From Mycoplasma haemocanis str. Illinois (GTDB lineage: Bacteria; Bacillota_I; Bacilli_A; Mycoplasmatales; Mycoplasmoidaceae): 64,000 nucleotides of DNA. The position numbers were made by a program, and so were the translations under genes. How positions within the stretch are numbered: position 1 is the stretch's first letter; each line of letters begins with the position of its first letter. Shown piece by piece: positions 49,807 through 59,741 of this stretch. The DNA lies in NCBI RefSeq assembly GCF_000238995.1, contig NC_016638.1, positions 806,001 through 870,000 on the forward strand, in the 5' to 3' direction. The notes beneath the pieces are model-generated. The model was not told where the DNA came from. It was given only the letters and a program-made list of their open reading frames with translations, and searched no databases.

Positions 49807-51726
49807 TTGACGGCTTACACCAACAAATTTAAAGGAAAGGCTAAACCTCGTTGACTCTTTGAAGAAGTAGAGGGTAGTAAAACTGAAGGGATATTTAAAT
49901 CCCATGGTCACTACGGATTCATAGAGGGTACTGATTTATTTGTAAGGGGAGAGAATATAAATACCGCTTTAAATAAGGACAAAGTTGAATACATAATAAT
50001 CAAGAATACAGGATTTGTAGAAGAGGGAAAAAGTAAATTTGAAGCCAAGATTCTCTCTGTACTAGAGAGGTATAAAACTAGTTACGTAGGGGAGGTTATA
50101 TATTGCGGAAAAGATCAGTCTTTTATTCTCTTAGATTCCGAAAGATTAAAAAAAGTGGCATCATTTATTCCAGAGACGAATGATTACAAGATTGGAGAGA
50201 AGGTAATAATTCAACTTACCTCATTTGATCTAGAAAATCTACATGGAAAAATAGTTAAGAGAATTGGACACAAGAGTGATCCCAATATAGAAGTTACCTC
50301 CATACTTGAGGATTATGGAATAAAGACTTCCTTTCCGGAAGAAGTAGTTAAAGAGGTTAACGATATAAATCTGGATATAAAAAGGCATGAATCCCACCCC
50401 GCTAGAAAGAACTTTAGAAATATAAGACTAGTAACTATCGATCCTTCCGATTCAAAAGACTTTGATGATGCGGTAGCGATCTATAAAAAAGGAGATAATT
50501 ATCTCCTGTATGTAGCCATATCCGATGTTTGAAGTTACTTAAAAAATTCTAGAAATACAGATATAGAAGCGCGAAGAAGGGGGACTTCTATATATTTCTT
50601 GGATTCAGTAATCCCCATGCTTCCGGAAAAATTATCCAACAACTATTGCTCACTCATGCCTAATCAAGACAGGTGTGCAGTTGTATTTTCCATAGAGATA
50701 GATGGACAGGGGAAAGCTCTGTGAAATACTATGGAAGTGAAACCGGGAGTTATTCATTCAAAGAGAAGATTTACATATGAAGAGGTGAATGAATTTTTTG
50801 ATGGAGAGAATCAATTGGAAAAGGAAGATCCAGAAGTAAAGGAGTCCTTGACTCTAGGTTTGGAACTCTATAAGATGCTTGAGAATAATAGGATCAATAG
50901 AGGATATATAGCCATGGAGTTTCCGGAATTAAAAATGAAAATGAACCCGTCAGGAGAAATTACCGAAATATATCCTTATGTTCGCAAGCATGCCCAGATT
51001 ATGATTGAGAACTTTATGATTTTGGCAAATGAAGGAATAGCGAGGTTATTGTCTGAGAAAAATATTCCTGGAATTTATAGAGTTCATGAGAATCCAGATA
51101 TGACTAAAATTCTTTTCTTCGCAGAAGAAGCGAGAAAACTTAGCTTCGAAATAGAAAACACTAACTTCGAGAAAATAACTCAAAAGACAATATCCTCTTG
51201 ATTCAGAAATGCCCCTAATCACGAGAATATAGATCTAATATATCTACTACTCCTTAGATCTCTCCAAAAAGCCAAGTACTCAATTAATAATTCTGGTCAC
51301 TTTGGACTAAATTTAAAACACTACTTGCACTTTACCTCCCCTATACGTAGATATCCCGATACCATAGTTCACAAAATGCTGTGGCACTATCTATTTGAAA
51401 ATAATGAAATTCCTAAGAATTATGGAGATCCCATTTACTGCGATTTAAATGACGTTGCTAAGCACTCTTCACACGCAGAAATTCAAAGTAATGAGGTAAG
51501 TAAGGAAATTAAGAATTGCAAGATAATTCAATTCATGAATAAGAGAGTTGATTCCACTTTCAAAGCAAAAGTTGTATTTCCTTCCAAGAGTGGAGCGTAC
51601 GTACAATTAGAAGATTACTACGTAGAAGGTTTTGTTAAAAGTAGAATTCCTCTAATACTGGGTTCCAACGTCCTAGTAAAACCTATACACAACTCAAAGG
51701 AATTTAAACTTCTAAAAGTTCTTTAA
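49807..51726 (+). CDS. rnr: Ribonuclease R
   Basis: 3'-5' exoribonuclease that degrades structured RNA, including in trans-translation (639 aa). After N-terminal OB-type cold-shock regions, the RNB catalytic site is [16 protein letters not shown]. Further hallmarks are [19 protein letters not shown], and [20 protein letters not shown]-terminal S1 domain follows ([21 protein letters not shown]). TGA-Trp codons occur at several sites. The best start is TTG at 49807, three bases after secG; smpB overlaps its stop. Confidence 0.95.
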
Positions 51727-52130
51727 TGTCACGCATTAAAGAACTACTTAATAATCGTAGAGATGAAAGATTCTATGAAGTATTTGATAAGTATGAATGT
51801 GGTTTAGTTCTTAATAGCCTGACAAGGAAACAAATATTTAATTACGAAGTATCTCTTTCAGGAAGTCATGGATGGATAAAGAATGAAGAAATCTTTCTTA
51901 GAGGACTTACCAAGGAGAATATAAAGCTACTCCTTCACAAAGAAGAAATTAATAAGATTGCCAGATTAGTAAGGGAAAAGAAGTATCTACTTATTCCGAA
52001 GAATCTATATTTGAAGAACTATAAAGCTAAGATAACTCTACTACTAGTGAAGAGAATTAGGAAGACAAGTAAAGATAAATTAGAGAGTATTAAAAGGAAG
52101 GACGAAAAGAAACTACTTAGATTCTCCTAA
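51726..52130 (+). CDS. smpB: tmRNA-binding protein SmpB, shortened
   Basis: Brings tmRNA to stalled ribosomes (134 aa; usual about 150-160). Recognisable: FYEVFDKYECGLVLNS, EVSLSGSHGWI, LLLHKEEINKIARLVREKKYLLIPKNLYLKNYKAKITLLL (family RKLLLHxxEIxxLxxxxxxKGxTLVPLxLYFKxGxxKVxLxL). Lost are the GTExKSLR motif (here SLTRKQIFN) and about 13 residues of the HISPYExGNxxNHDP loop. Its ATG overlaps the rnr stop; its 3' end overlaps tsf by 18 bases on the other strand. Confidence 0.86.
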   Translation: MSRIKELLNNRRDERFYEVFDKYECGLVLNSLTRKQIFNYEVSLSGSHGWIKNEEIFLRGLTKENIKLLLHKEEINKIARLVREKKYLLIPKNLYLKNYKAKITLLLVKRIRKTSKDKLESIKRKDEKKLLRFS

Positions 52131-52946
52131 CCCAAAATACATAGCCATCCGGACTTCGACGTCCAATTCTCTTAACCGATCTTTTATTTTTTTAGAAGTA
52201 TCATACAAATATGGCTGTTCCACAAAAGCCTCTTGAGCAACTAACTTCTTAATTCTCTGTTCAATAATATTGGCATGAAATTCTTTGGGTTTATTCTCCT
52301 TCTCTAGAAGAGTAGTAATGATCTCCTTCTCTGAATTAATTCAAGACTCATCCACTTGATCGGGAGAAATAAACTTAGGATTATTAGCGGCATAATGAAC
52401 CGCCAAGCCATATATATCCTCATCCTTAAGAGCCTTGCTAAGAATAACAAAAGCAGACATTCTTCCATTGTTATGTCTATAGCAAGCAACAGATTCTCCA
52501 GTTCCCAGAGCGAAATACCTAGCCCTACTTAAAACAATCTTCTCTCCGGTTATAGAAGAAAGATGAAGACAACCATCTGCGACACTCTCGCCGGTTTCCA
52601 TTTTTAGACTATTAATCTCTTCCAAATCCTCCTTCCCTAAATTCAAAATAGAATCCATAATCCTATCCGCCAAAGCAGTAAACTCCTTGGAATTGGCGAC
52701 AAAGTCGGTCTCAGAATTCATCTCCATAATGACAACTCCCTTACTATCCTTCTTAACAAAGGTACTTCCTTCCTTGGCCTCTCTTAAGGCGTTTTTATTT
52801 GTCGCTTTAGCTATTCCTTTCGTACGAAGTCACTTAATAGAAGCTTCTAGATCATTATTATTCTCTTCTAAAGCCTTCTTGCAGTCAGCAAGACCGGCTT
52901 GGCTTGCATTTCTCAATTTTAAAATCAAATCTTTATCAATAGCCAT
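52113..52946 (-). CDS. tsf: Elongation factor Ts
   Basis: Nucleotide exchange factor for EF-Tu (277 aa). N-terminal UBA-like domain: ILKLRNASQAGLADCKKALEE; the EF-Tu contact TDFV is in MEMNSETDFVANSKEF. The C-terminal helical domain is shorter and divergent. Usually next to rpsB, here about 45 kb away beside gatB. Confidence 0.94.
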
Positions 52947-52951
52947 AACCC

Positions 52952-54337
52952 TTATATTTTATACCTTTCCAAAATCTTCTCGAAAAACTGCTTAGTTTTT
53001 AAGGGGTTTGCCTGACCCTTAGACTTCTTCATACATTCACCAATTATTAATCTTTCCAACTTAGAGGGATTCTCGATTAACTTAGGCAATTGATCCTGAT
53101 ATATTAAAAAAGCACTCTCCACTAAAGCTCCTATAGTTTCATCATCGGACAATTCTACAGGCTTCAATTTTCTAATGGCATTCTTATAGGAAGCTTTATT
53201 CACTATTATCTCCTTCAGAAGATCCTTGGCCATTCTAAGATTGATATCCTTTTTTATCTCAGTCTGAACAACTACCTTTTCAACGTCATCATAAGGCAAC
53301 TCTTCCCCAGAGACTAAGAACCCCGAAGCGATATTCACAATTCAATTGTAAGAACTCCTCAAATTTTGTAACTTTTCATTTAGCCTGTTAACGCATTTGA
53401 ATATCTCATAATTATCAAGCAAATAATCAGATTCAGAATCCTTCAACCCCCCTTGAACTAACTCTTCTTTTAAAAATTCTAAATTTCAAAAAATCTCATT
53501 CACCATCCCCTCATATTCGGATTTTGTGAATCTTAAAGTGGGGATATTAGCCTCAGGAATATAAAAATACTCTCGGGTAGTATTCTTCTTACGCATAATT
53601 TCACATTTCTTCAACTTCTCAACCCAAGCATAAGTATAGCCTTCGACCTCTTCCCCCCTATCCAATGCTTCCGATTGCAGCTTTATTAAATATTCCAGAG
53701 CATTCTTGAGAGAAAAAAGACTGTTTAAATTCTTAACTTCAGACTTAACTGAAAGAGGATCTTCGTTATTTCTGCGAAGAGATACATTCAAATCTATCCT
53801 CATCTTCCCCTCTTCATAGGAAGCTGAAGATATATTTAAAAAATTACAAATCCTCCTTAACTGACGTAGAAAAATCTCGATCTCTTCGTAACTTCTAAAA
53901 TCAGGATTAGTAACCACTTCAGCTAAAGCTCTTCCAAGTCTAGAAAAGGAAAGACGGACTTCATGACCATGCTTAAACTGCTGGGCTGTATCCTCTTCCA
54001 TATGTATCTGTTTTAAAGTTATCTTTCTACCCCCAACACTTAAAAATCCCCTTTGCCCTATAGGATTAAAAAATTGTGTAATTTGATATCCTCGGGGCAG
54101 GTCATAATAAAAGTAGTTCTTTCTATCAAAAGAAATATTCTCATAGTTAACATTAGCATTTAAAGCTTTAGCAAGAATAATAGTCTTTTTAACAGCCTCC
54201 AAATTAAGAATTGGCAAAGTCCCGGGAAAACCCAAAGAAACCCAAGAAGAATCATTAACTCTTTCGGGAGAAAAAGCCTTTTTATCCACATTAAGAGCAA
54301 TGTGGATCTCTAAACCTATGGATACTATGTAATTCAT
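52952..54337 (-). CDS. gatB: Asp/Glu-tRNA amidotransferase subunit B
   Basis: tRNA-binding kinase/amidation subunit (461 aa). Pattern: IGLEIHIAL (family GLEVHxxL), AKALNANVNYENISFDRKNYFYYDLPRGYQITQF, HMEEDTAQ and RIDLNVSLR (family MRxDxNVSVR), with a C-terminal Yqey-like helical part. It converts Glu-tRNA-Gln together with gatA and gatC, which precede it as gatC-gatA-gatB; the gatA stop overlaps its start by 13 bases. Confidence 0.95.
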
Positions 54338-55758
54338 CTCTGTAGATACTTGGTGGCCATTAATAGAAATTCATCCTTCTTAAAGGAGGCCATAACATGA
54401 AGACCTACCGGCATATCCTTTACCTTAATTCAAGGAATAGAAATGGCAGGAAGAGAGCAGAAATTGGCCAACAAAAGAATATTTTGTATGGCATTAGGCC
54501 TGTACCCCCTCTTAACTTCATTAACTAAAGGGGGTATAAAGAGTGTGGTAGGACTTAAAATCAGATCATAGTGTTTAAATAACTTCTCCATCTCCAAATT
54601 TATTAACGATATTAGCCTCTTACTCTTAAGATACAAATCTTCATAGTTCTCTCCATCCAAAAAGTACATTCCCAGAATTTGTCGAAATACAAACTCATCC
54701 CCCAAGTCCTTCCTGTTATTCACCAAAATCTCTTCATAATTCTGGCCATTTTGTTTCTTAAATATCGATAACTCAGGCTCTTTGCTAAAGGGAAATAACA
54801 ATCCCGTTAAATTTGCATAGTTGGAGATACTTTCGGATCAAGCTACCACGGAGTAAATAATACTACATAAACTCAAAAGTTCCCTGTTGAAATCCAATAC
54901 CTGAACTTGAATTCCCTCAACTTTTGATAAATCCTCCAACAATTTAAAAAATGACTCTTTGACTTCCGACTCCTCTGAAGCTAAATTCTCTGGAAAAAGA
55001 TCTTTAAATACAGCTATCTTTATCGGTTTTTTAAAAGGCTTAGAAAGTGATTTAAGATAGTCAAATTTAGAAACCCTTAAAGTTGTTAAATCCTTAGGGT
55101 CGGATACAGATATCTCCGAAAATACAGCAGCTATTGTCTCCAGAGAAGACGACATAATAGAAGGGGTATCCATTTGAGAACAAAAAGGAAAAAATCCATA
55201 CCTAGATATCATTCCATAACTAGGCTTAAACCCGTATATTCCCGCACAAGAAGCAGGAAATCTGGCGGAATCTCCTGTATCCGAAGCAATTGAAAAATCA
55301 ATTAATCCTTTAGCTATTAAATACGCACTGCCAGAAGAAGAACCACCGATTATCCTTTCATTATCATTAGGATTTCTAACTTCTCCCGAATGCCCAGACA
55401 AACCCGTACCTCCCAAGCCAAATTCATCTAAATTAGTATTAACTAAATTTATAGATCCACACTTCTTAAGAATCTTATATACAGTGGCATTAATTGGGGG
55501 TGTATAGCCAATTAAAAACTTAGACCCTCCGGTAACTTGAGTCTCTGTATTGGAGATTAAATCTTTCAGTCCATAAACGGAATATAAAAGAGGATTAGAA
55601 AAAGATCACGAGACATCCTTCATCTGCTTTTGAATCCGATCAAAATCCAGAGTCTCTCTTATATAAGCGTTACTATCTTGAACTTCTAAAAGACCTTTAT
55701 AAAGCTTCTTAATCTCCGCGGGAGCTGGTTTTTTTAATTTGAATATTAATGAACTCAT
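54325..55758 (-). CDS. gatA: Asp/Glu-tRNA amidotransferase subunit A
   Basis: Amidase subunit (477 aa) that releases ammonia from Gln. The Ser-cisSer-Lys triad is recognisable: YGLKDLI (Lys), GGSSSGSAYLIAKG (cis-Ser) and ASDTGDSARFPASCAGIYGFKPSYG (nucleophile Ser; most members have DTGGSIR). LGMTEF is replaced by LDEFGLGGTGLSG. Four TGA-Trp codons. The ATG at 55758 lies inside gatC, a 50-base overlap. Confidence 0.94.
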
Positions 55759-56011
55759 AATTTTGAATTAAGTTCTGTAGTAATTCAACATTCTCACACG
55801 ACTCTGTAGACTCTGTAAATAAAGAAGAATCAATTCCAATCTCTCCCTTAGAAGAAAATGGAAGTACACCTAATGTATCAAAAGATTTAAGTTTATTTAA
55901 ATCTAAATCAGCCTCCTCTAGATATCTCAAACAATCATCTAAGATCTCATCTGAAGGAGATAAATATATCCTTTGAGATAAGATTAAGAAGCGGGATTTT
56001 AAATCCGACAC
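55709..56011 (-). CDS. gatC: Asp/Glu-tRNA amidotransferase subunit C, divergent
   Basis: Small subunit (100 aa) placed directly before gatA. Its sequence is only weakly like the family: a leading helix (LKSRFLILSQRIYLSPSDEIL) and a middle with the shape of FDTLGVLPFSSKGEIGIDSS (family VDVxxVxPMxHxxxxxNVLREDV). Assignment rests mainly on size and position. The GTG start at 56011 touches the hup stop. Confidence 0.65.
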   Translation of the reverse strand: MSDLKSRFLILSQRIYLSPSDEILDDCLRYLEEADLDLNKLKSFDTLGVLPFSSKGEIGIDSSLFTESTESCENVELLQNLIQNYEFINIQIKKTSSRGD

Positions 56012-56317
56012 CTAAAAATCAAACTCGTTTACTTTAACTTCACCCTCAACCAATCCTTTAAACTTCCTAGAAGGAACTAACTTAGGAACTTCTTTGGCTG
56101 GAATTTCAATTGGTTTCTTTGTAAGAGGATTGATACCAGTTCTTGCAGAACGTTGAGAAATCTTAAATTTACCAAGATCAAGAACAACAACTTCTTTTGA
56201 AGCCATCAATTCTTCTAAAATTACTTTTTGATAACTATTAAGAACTAACTGAACATCTTTCATTGAAAGATTGGAATCTTTTGAAATTTTGGAAAGAAGA
56301 TCTTTTTTGTTAAGCAT
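56012..56317 (-). CDS. hup: HU-like DNA-binding protein
   Basis: Nucleoid protein (101 aa). MLNKKDLLSKISKDSNLSMKDVQLVLNS forms the N-terminal helices; the DNA-binding arm GKFKISQRSARTGINPLTKKPIEIPAKEVPKLVPSRKFK matches the HU/IHF signature. ATG at 56317 fits the family; a longer in-frame extension upstream has no family support. A TATAAT lies 24 bases before this ATG. Confidence 0.92.
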   Translation of the reverse strand: MLNKKDLLSKISKDSNLSMKDVQLVLNSYQKVILEELMASKEVVVLDLGKFKISQRSARTGINPLTKKPIEIPAKEVPKLVPSRKFKGLVEGEVKVNEFDF

Positions 56318-56341
56318 GTTGTTTTTGTTAATACATAAATA

Positions 56342-56347
56342 ATTATA
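56342..56347 (-). promoter_or_regulatory. Candidate -10 box of hup
   Basis: TATAAT toward hup in the 51-base gap after der. It ends 24 bases before the hup ATG and lies within an A/T-rich stretch. No clear -35. Confidence 0.5.
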
Positions 56348-56368
56348 TATGAACTCACACCTCAAAAA

Positions 56369-57679
56369 TTAAATTTTTTTTTTATAAATTACAGTTATCG
56401 GCGTAATTACGTATTGGAAGGCCTTCCGCAGCTGATTCTCTACTAATCTAGAATATGAAAAATGTAGTAAATTAGGGTCATTACAAAGAATTAGGAAAGT
56501 AGGAATATGGGATTTAATTTGAGAAACGGAATACATCTTTAGCTTTCGTCCCTTTACAGTTGGGATAGAAAATAGAGAGGTGATCTTATACAAAAAAAGA
56601 TTTAAATTCTTATCTCCTATAACTTTAGTGCGTTCACACTCTATCTCCTGCAACTTATCAAAGATTAAAGAAAGTTTATCTCCATATTTTGCACTAACAA
56701 AAATTACTGGGGCCCATTTCAAAAAGGAAAATCTCTTTCTTAATGAAGCCTCTAAATGACTCCTATTAGTATGCGTCCTTTCGACTAAATCCCATTTATT
56801 AGCAACTATAATGGTGGGTATATTGGCTTTAAATATTAAACCTCCAACCCTTTCATCAAGCTCCGATAAATCTTCAGAAATATCCAACATAAAAATAAGA
56901 GTATTAGCCCTAGCTATGGCTTTTTGTGCTCTCAATACAGAATACTTCTCCTTCTCATCCACCCTCATCTGAGAGTGTCTCTTTATTCCTGGAGTATCAA
57001 TGAGGGTATAACTCTTTCCATTAAAAGAAAAATCTAAATCTATTGCATCCCTAGTAGTTCCAGACACTTCTGAAACTAACACCCTCTCTTTCTTCAATAA
57101 CGAATTCACTAAAGAGGATTTACCGACATTTGGCCTTCCAATAATTGCTATCTTTAATCTTTCCCCACTTTCTTCAAATATCTCCTCTTCGCCTAAATGA
57201 CTAACTATGGAAGTAAGAAGATTACCGGTATTTATCCCATGCTCGGCGGAAATAACTATTCCCTCTCCAAATCCTAATTTCAGATGACTTTGAACATCGG
57301 CCCCCTTTACATCACACTTATTAACCACAACTAAAACGTTGGAGGCCCTATTCTTTTTTAAGGTCTTAGCTATTTGAAAATCATCAGAATCTATTCCGTC
57401 TTTAGCTGAAGTTAAAAAGAGTATTAAATCAGCCTCCTTGAGAGCTATTTCTGTTTGTCTATTTATCTCCTTCTGGAAGGAATAATTATCGAGAGTATAT
57501 CCTCCCGTATCGGTAAGAAGAAAAGATCTATGGAGCCAATAGCACTCTAAAGTAATGCGATCCCTAGTTACTCCTGGCTTGGAAAATACTACCGCGTGTC
57601 TTTCTCCTACTAATCTATTAAAAAGTTGCGACTTACCTACGTTAGGTTTACCAATTATTACTACGTTCTTTGGAGGCAA
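56369..57679 (-). CDS. der: Ribosome assembly GTPase Der (EngA)
   Basis: Tandem GTPase of 50S assembly (436 aa). First G domain: GKPNVGKSQLFNRLVG, DTGGY, NKCD. Second: GRPNVGKSSLVNSLL, GTTRDAI, DTPGIKRHSQM, NKWDL. A KH-like C-terminal domain follows. The start is TTG at 57679; an in-frame TAG sits eight codons upstream and no ATG lies between. Confidence 0.96.
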   Translation of the reverse strand: MPPKNVVIIGKPNVGKSQLFNRLVGERHAVVFSKPGVTRDRITLECYWLHRSFLLTDTGGYTLDNYSFQKEINRQTEIALKEADLILFLTSAKDGIDSDDFQIAKTLKKNRASNVLVVVNKCDVKGADVQSHLKLGFGEGIVISAEHGINTGNLLTSIVSHLGEEEIFEESGERLKIAIIGRPNVGKSSLVNSLLKKERVLVSEVSGTTRDAIDLDFSFNGKSYTLIDTPGIKRHSQMRVDEKEKYSVLRAQKAIARANTLIFMLDISEDLSELDERVGGLIFKANIPTIIVANKWDLVERTHTNRSHLEASLRKRFSFLKWAPVIFVSAKYGDKLSLIFDKLQEIECERTKVIGDKNLNLFLYKITSLFSIPTVKGRKLKMYSVSQIKSHIPTFLILCNDPNLLHFSYSRLVENQLRKAFQYVITPITVIYKKKI

Positions 57680-57697
57680 AAGTGAAGCCTAATGCGA

Positions 57698-57904
57698 CTA
57701 CTCCTGAGACTTCTTTTTCTTAAGTGCTAACTTAGCTCTTTTAAATGATATTTTTATTAAAGACCTTCTAATCTCTTTGATACCTTTAGCGGAAGGTTTA
57801 CAGGCCTCCAAAGCCTCTTTCAACTTCTGCCTGTACTCTTCAGAATCAAGAGCTTTTACGGTTCAGGTTAAGTTAAGAAAAAATATATCAAATTCCTCTG
57901 ACAT
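57698..57904 (-). CDS. Unrecognised small basic protein
   Basis: A 68-residue frame from ATG at 57904 to TAG at 57698, with one TGA-Trp (NLTWTVKAL). The second half is strongly basic and helical (IKEIRRSLIKISFKRAKLALKKKK). Acidic start (MSEEFD). It stops 18 bases before the der start and begins 19 bases after the kinase-like gene, so it sits in the same run. No family recognised; nucleic-acid binding is suggested only by charge. Confidence 0.55.
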
Positions 57905-57923
57905 GATTTCTTCAGAAAAAATT

Positions 57924-58748
57924 TTAATAATTTCCAATTTCTAAATTTCCAACATTTTTAAAAATTTGAAATTTATATTTTTCCAATTGGGAAAATAAAC
58001 GTCTTCTATATACCTTTATAGACTCCGATTCCTCTAAAACAAAACTTAACTGAAGAGAATACATGGTTGCCATAAAGCAATACTTAAATAATCGTCTTAA
58101 GGAAAGGTCGGCAAGAGTAGCCAAATACTTAATATGTCACATATCCAAATCTGACTCCTTAACAAAATTACCATAATCCCAATAAGGAGAATTGATCCTA
58201 CCTCATTCAAAATCTATGATGGAAAGGATTTTCTTGTCTTTGTTATAAATAAGATTTCCTGGAGATATATCATTGTGACAAAGTGTATGCTTTTGATTCT
58301 CATTCTGTTTAACGAGTTTTAAATAAATATCTAGATCCTCTTTGCTGAAGTTGTCCTTCGTCTGCTCATAAAACTCTAAATCATCATGTAATAAAACAAG
58401 GCAATTTATGGGACTACTATGGATCTTCTTTATTTCCGACACCAGTAAAACCAAATATTGTTTATCTATATCGAGCCTATTTGTGGGATCGCCGTCAAGC
58501 CATCTTCACACACTATCTCCCGACTTTTCATCATAAAAGAGATAATTATCATTCTTCGTTAACTTCAAAATAGCAAGCTCATTCTTTCTGGAAATGAAGT
58601 GATTATTGTCTCCTATCCTAACTTTAAATTCCTCATTATTTTCAGTGGTTAACTTGTATGTCCTATTTGAATATCCTTGATAAATCCTAAAAATAGACTT
58701 GATATCCTTTCGATTTAAAGCTTTAATAAATATCTCTTCAGCCTCCAC
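57924..58748 (-). CDS. Choline/aminoglycoside kinase-like protein (LicA type)
   Basis: A 274-residue protein of the choline/ethanolamine kinase fold. Motifs: the Brenner box HNDISPGNLIYN with catalytic Asp, and IDFEWGRINSPYWDYGNFV with the metal-binding Asp/Glu (Trp from TGA). The N-terminal lobe has RIYQGYSNRTYKL, like the ATP-contacting GGxTNxxY loop. Substrate not determinable; mycoplasmas carry LicA-like genes for choline lipids. The GTG start at 58748 overlaps the atpC stop (TAGTG). Confidence 0.78.
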
Positions 58749-58999
58749 TATTTGAACTTCACTGATGATCCATAAATACTACATCTATTATTAGACATAG
58801 TCAATCACCCCTCCTTTAAATTTAAAAATACCTTCTTTTGAGACTTCTCAAAAATCACCACCTCTCCATCTGCAAGTTGTTCCATAACAGAAGAGTAATT
58901 CCTATTTATAATCATCAAACCGTCAGGCCTCTTTATCTTCACCTTAATCACATCGTTTTCATATACCACTCCCCCAATAGTGAGAATTTTAAGTTTCAT
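58748..58999 (-). CDS. atpC: ATP synthase epsilon subunit-like protein, beta domain only
   Basis: 83 residues that match the N-terminal beta-sandwich of F-type ATPase epsilon: LKILTIGGVVYENDVIKVKIKRPDGLMIINRNYSSVMEQL, then VFLNLKEGWLTMSNNRCSIYG (family GxxxILPNHxPLxxxL, VxGGFLEVxxNxVTILA). The C-terminal helical hairpin is missing. No other ATP synthase gene is nearby; it is coupled to tatD (11-base overlap) and the kinase-like gene. Divergence and isolation leave some doubt. Confidence 0.7.
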
Positions 59000-59741
59000 T
59001 TAATTTAAAAAAATCTTGAAAATTAGAGAGTAAGTGATCCCTGCATTGTTCAAAGTTTATACCTTTCGCTTTAGACAAGGATTCAATTATATCTTTCACC
59101 TTCTCGGAATCCTCGCTCAAGTAAGGAGCATCTGTTTCCACTAGAAAATGAGAAAGATCTATAGACTCCAAAATACCGGAAGTCTTATTACCCTCTCTAA
59201 AAATAATAGGAGATATAGATAACATTCATCTTCCTGGTAGGGCCAGAAATCTATTAGCCAATTCCAAATCTCCATCGTAGCAATGTATAATTCCAAATCA
59301 ATTTATATCTTTAAGAAGGGACAAAGCCTCTTCAGAGGCATTTCTCAAATGAAGCATAACGGGAAGATTTAATTTCTTGGCTAAATCACATTGGGCAAGA
59401 AATCATCTTTTCTGATTCTCGAATACCTCTTCTTTAGGCATCCGATAGAAATCTAGTCCAATTTCTCCAATTGCCAAAACTTTAGAATTGCTCCTTATCT
59501 TATACTCTAGAAGCTCCATGGTGGATTCTAAATCCAACCCGTCTATCTCTAGTGGATGTATTCCTGCCGTAACATAAACATTGCTATGTTCCTTAGATTG
59601 AGAAAATGCTATTTCTAAATCTTCCAAATTAGTGGAAACAACATTGAATATTCAGTCCCTATAAAGATCCTTACGTTGTCTCAATCAAAGATTAAGACGA
59701 TCGGAATTTAAATGTATGTGAGAATCAAAAAATTTAAACAT
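58989..59741 (-). CDS. tatD: TatD-family metal-dependent hydrolase (DNase)
   Basis: TIM-barrel nuclease (250 aa). Metal ligands: FFDSHIHLNS, GEIGLDFYR, VMLHLR, IIHCYDGD and VETDAPYLS. TGA-Trp codons at several sites. Start ATG at 59741 overlaps the mnmE stop (TAATG), so expression follows mnmE. Confidence 0.93.

Noticed and set aside
54325..55758. gatA as a frameshifted pseudogene
   Set aside because: Breaks are TGA codons only; the frame and triad are continuous.
56318..56365. N-terminal extension of the HU-like protein
   Set aside because: The added residues do not match the family, overlap the likely promoter, and the ATG at 56317 gives the normal HU start.
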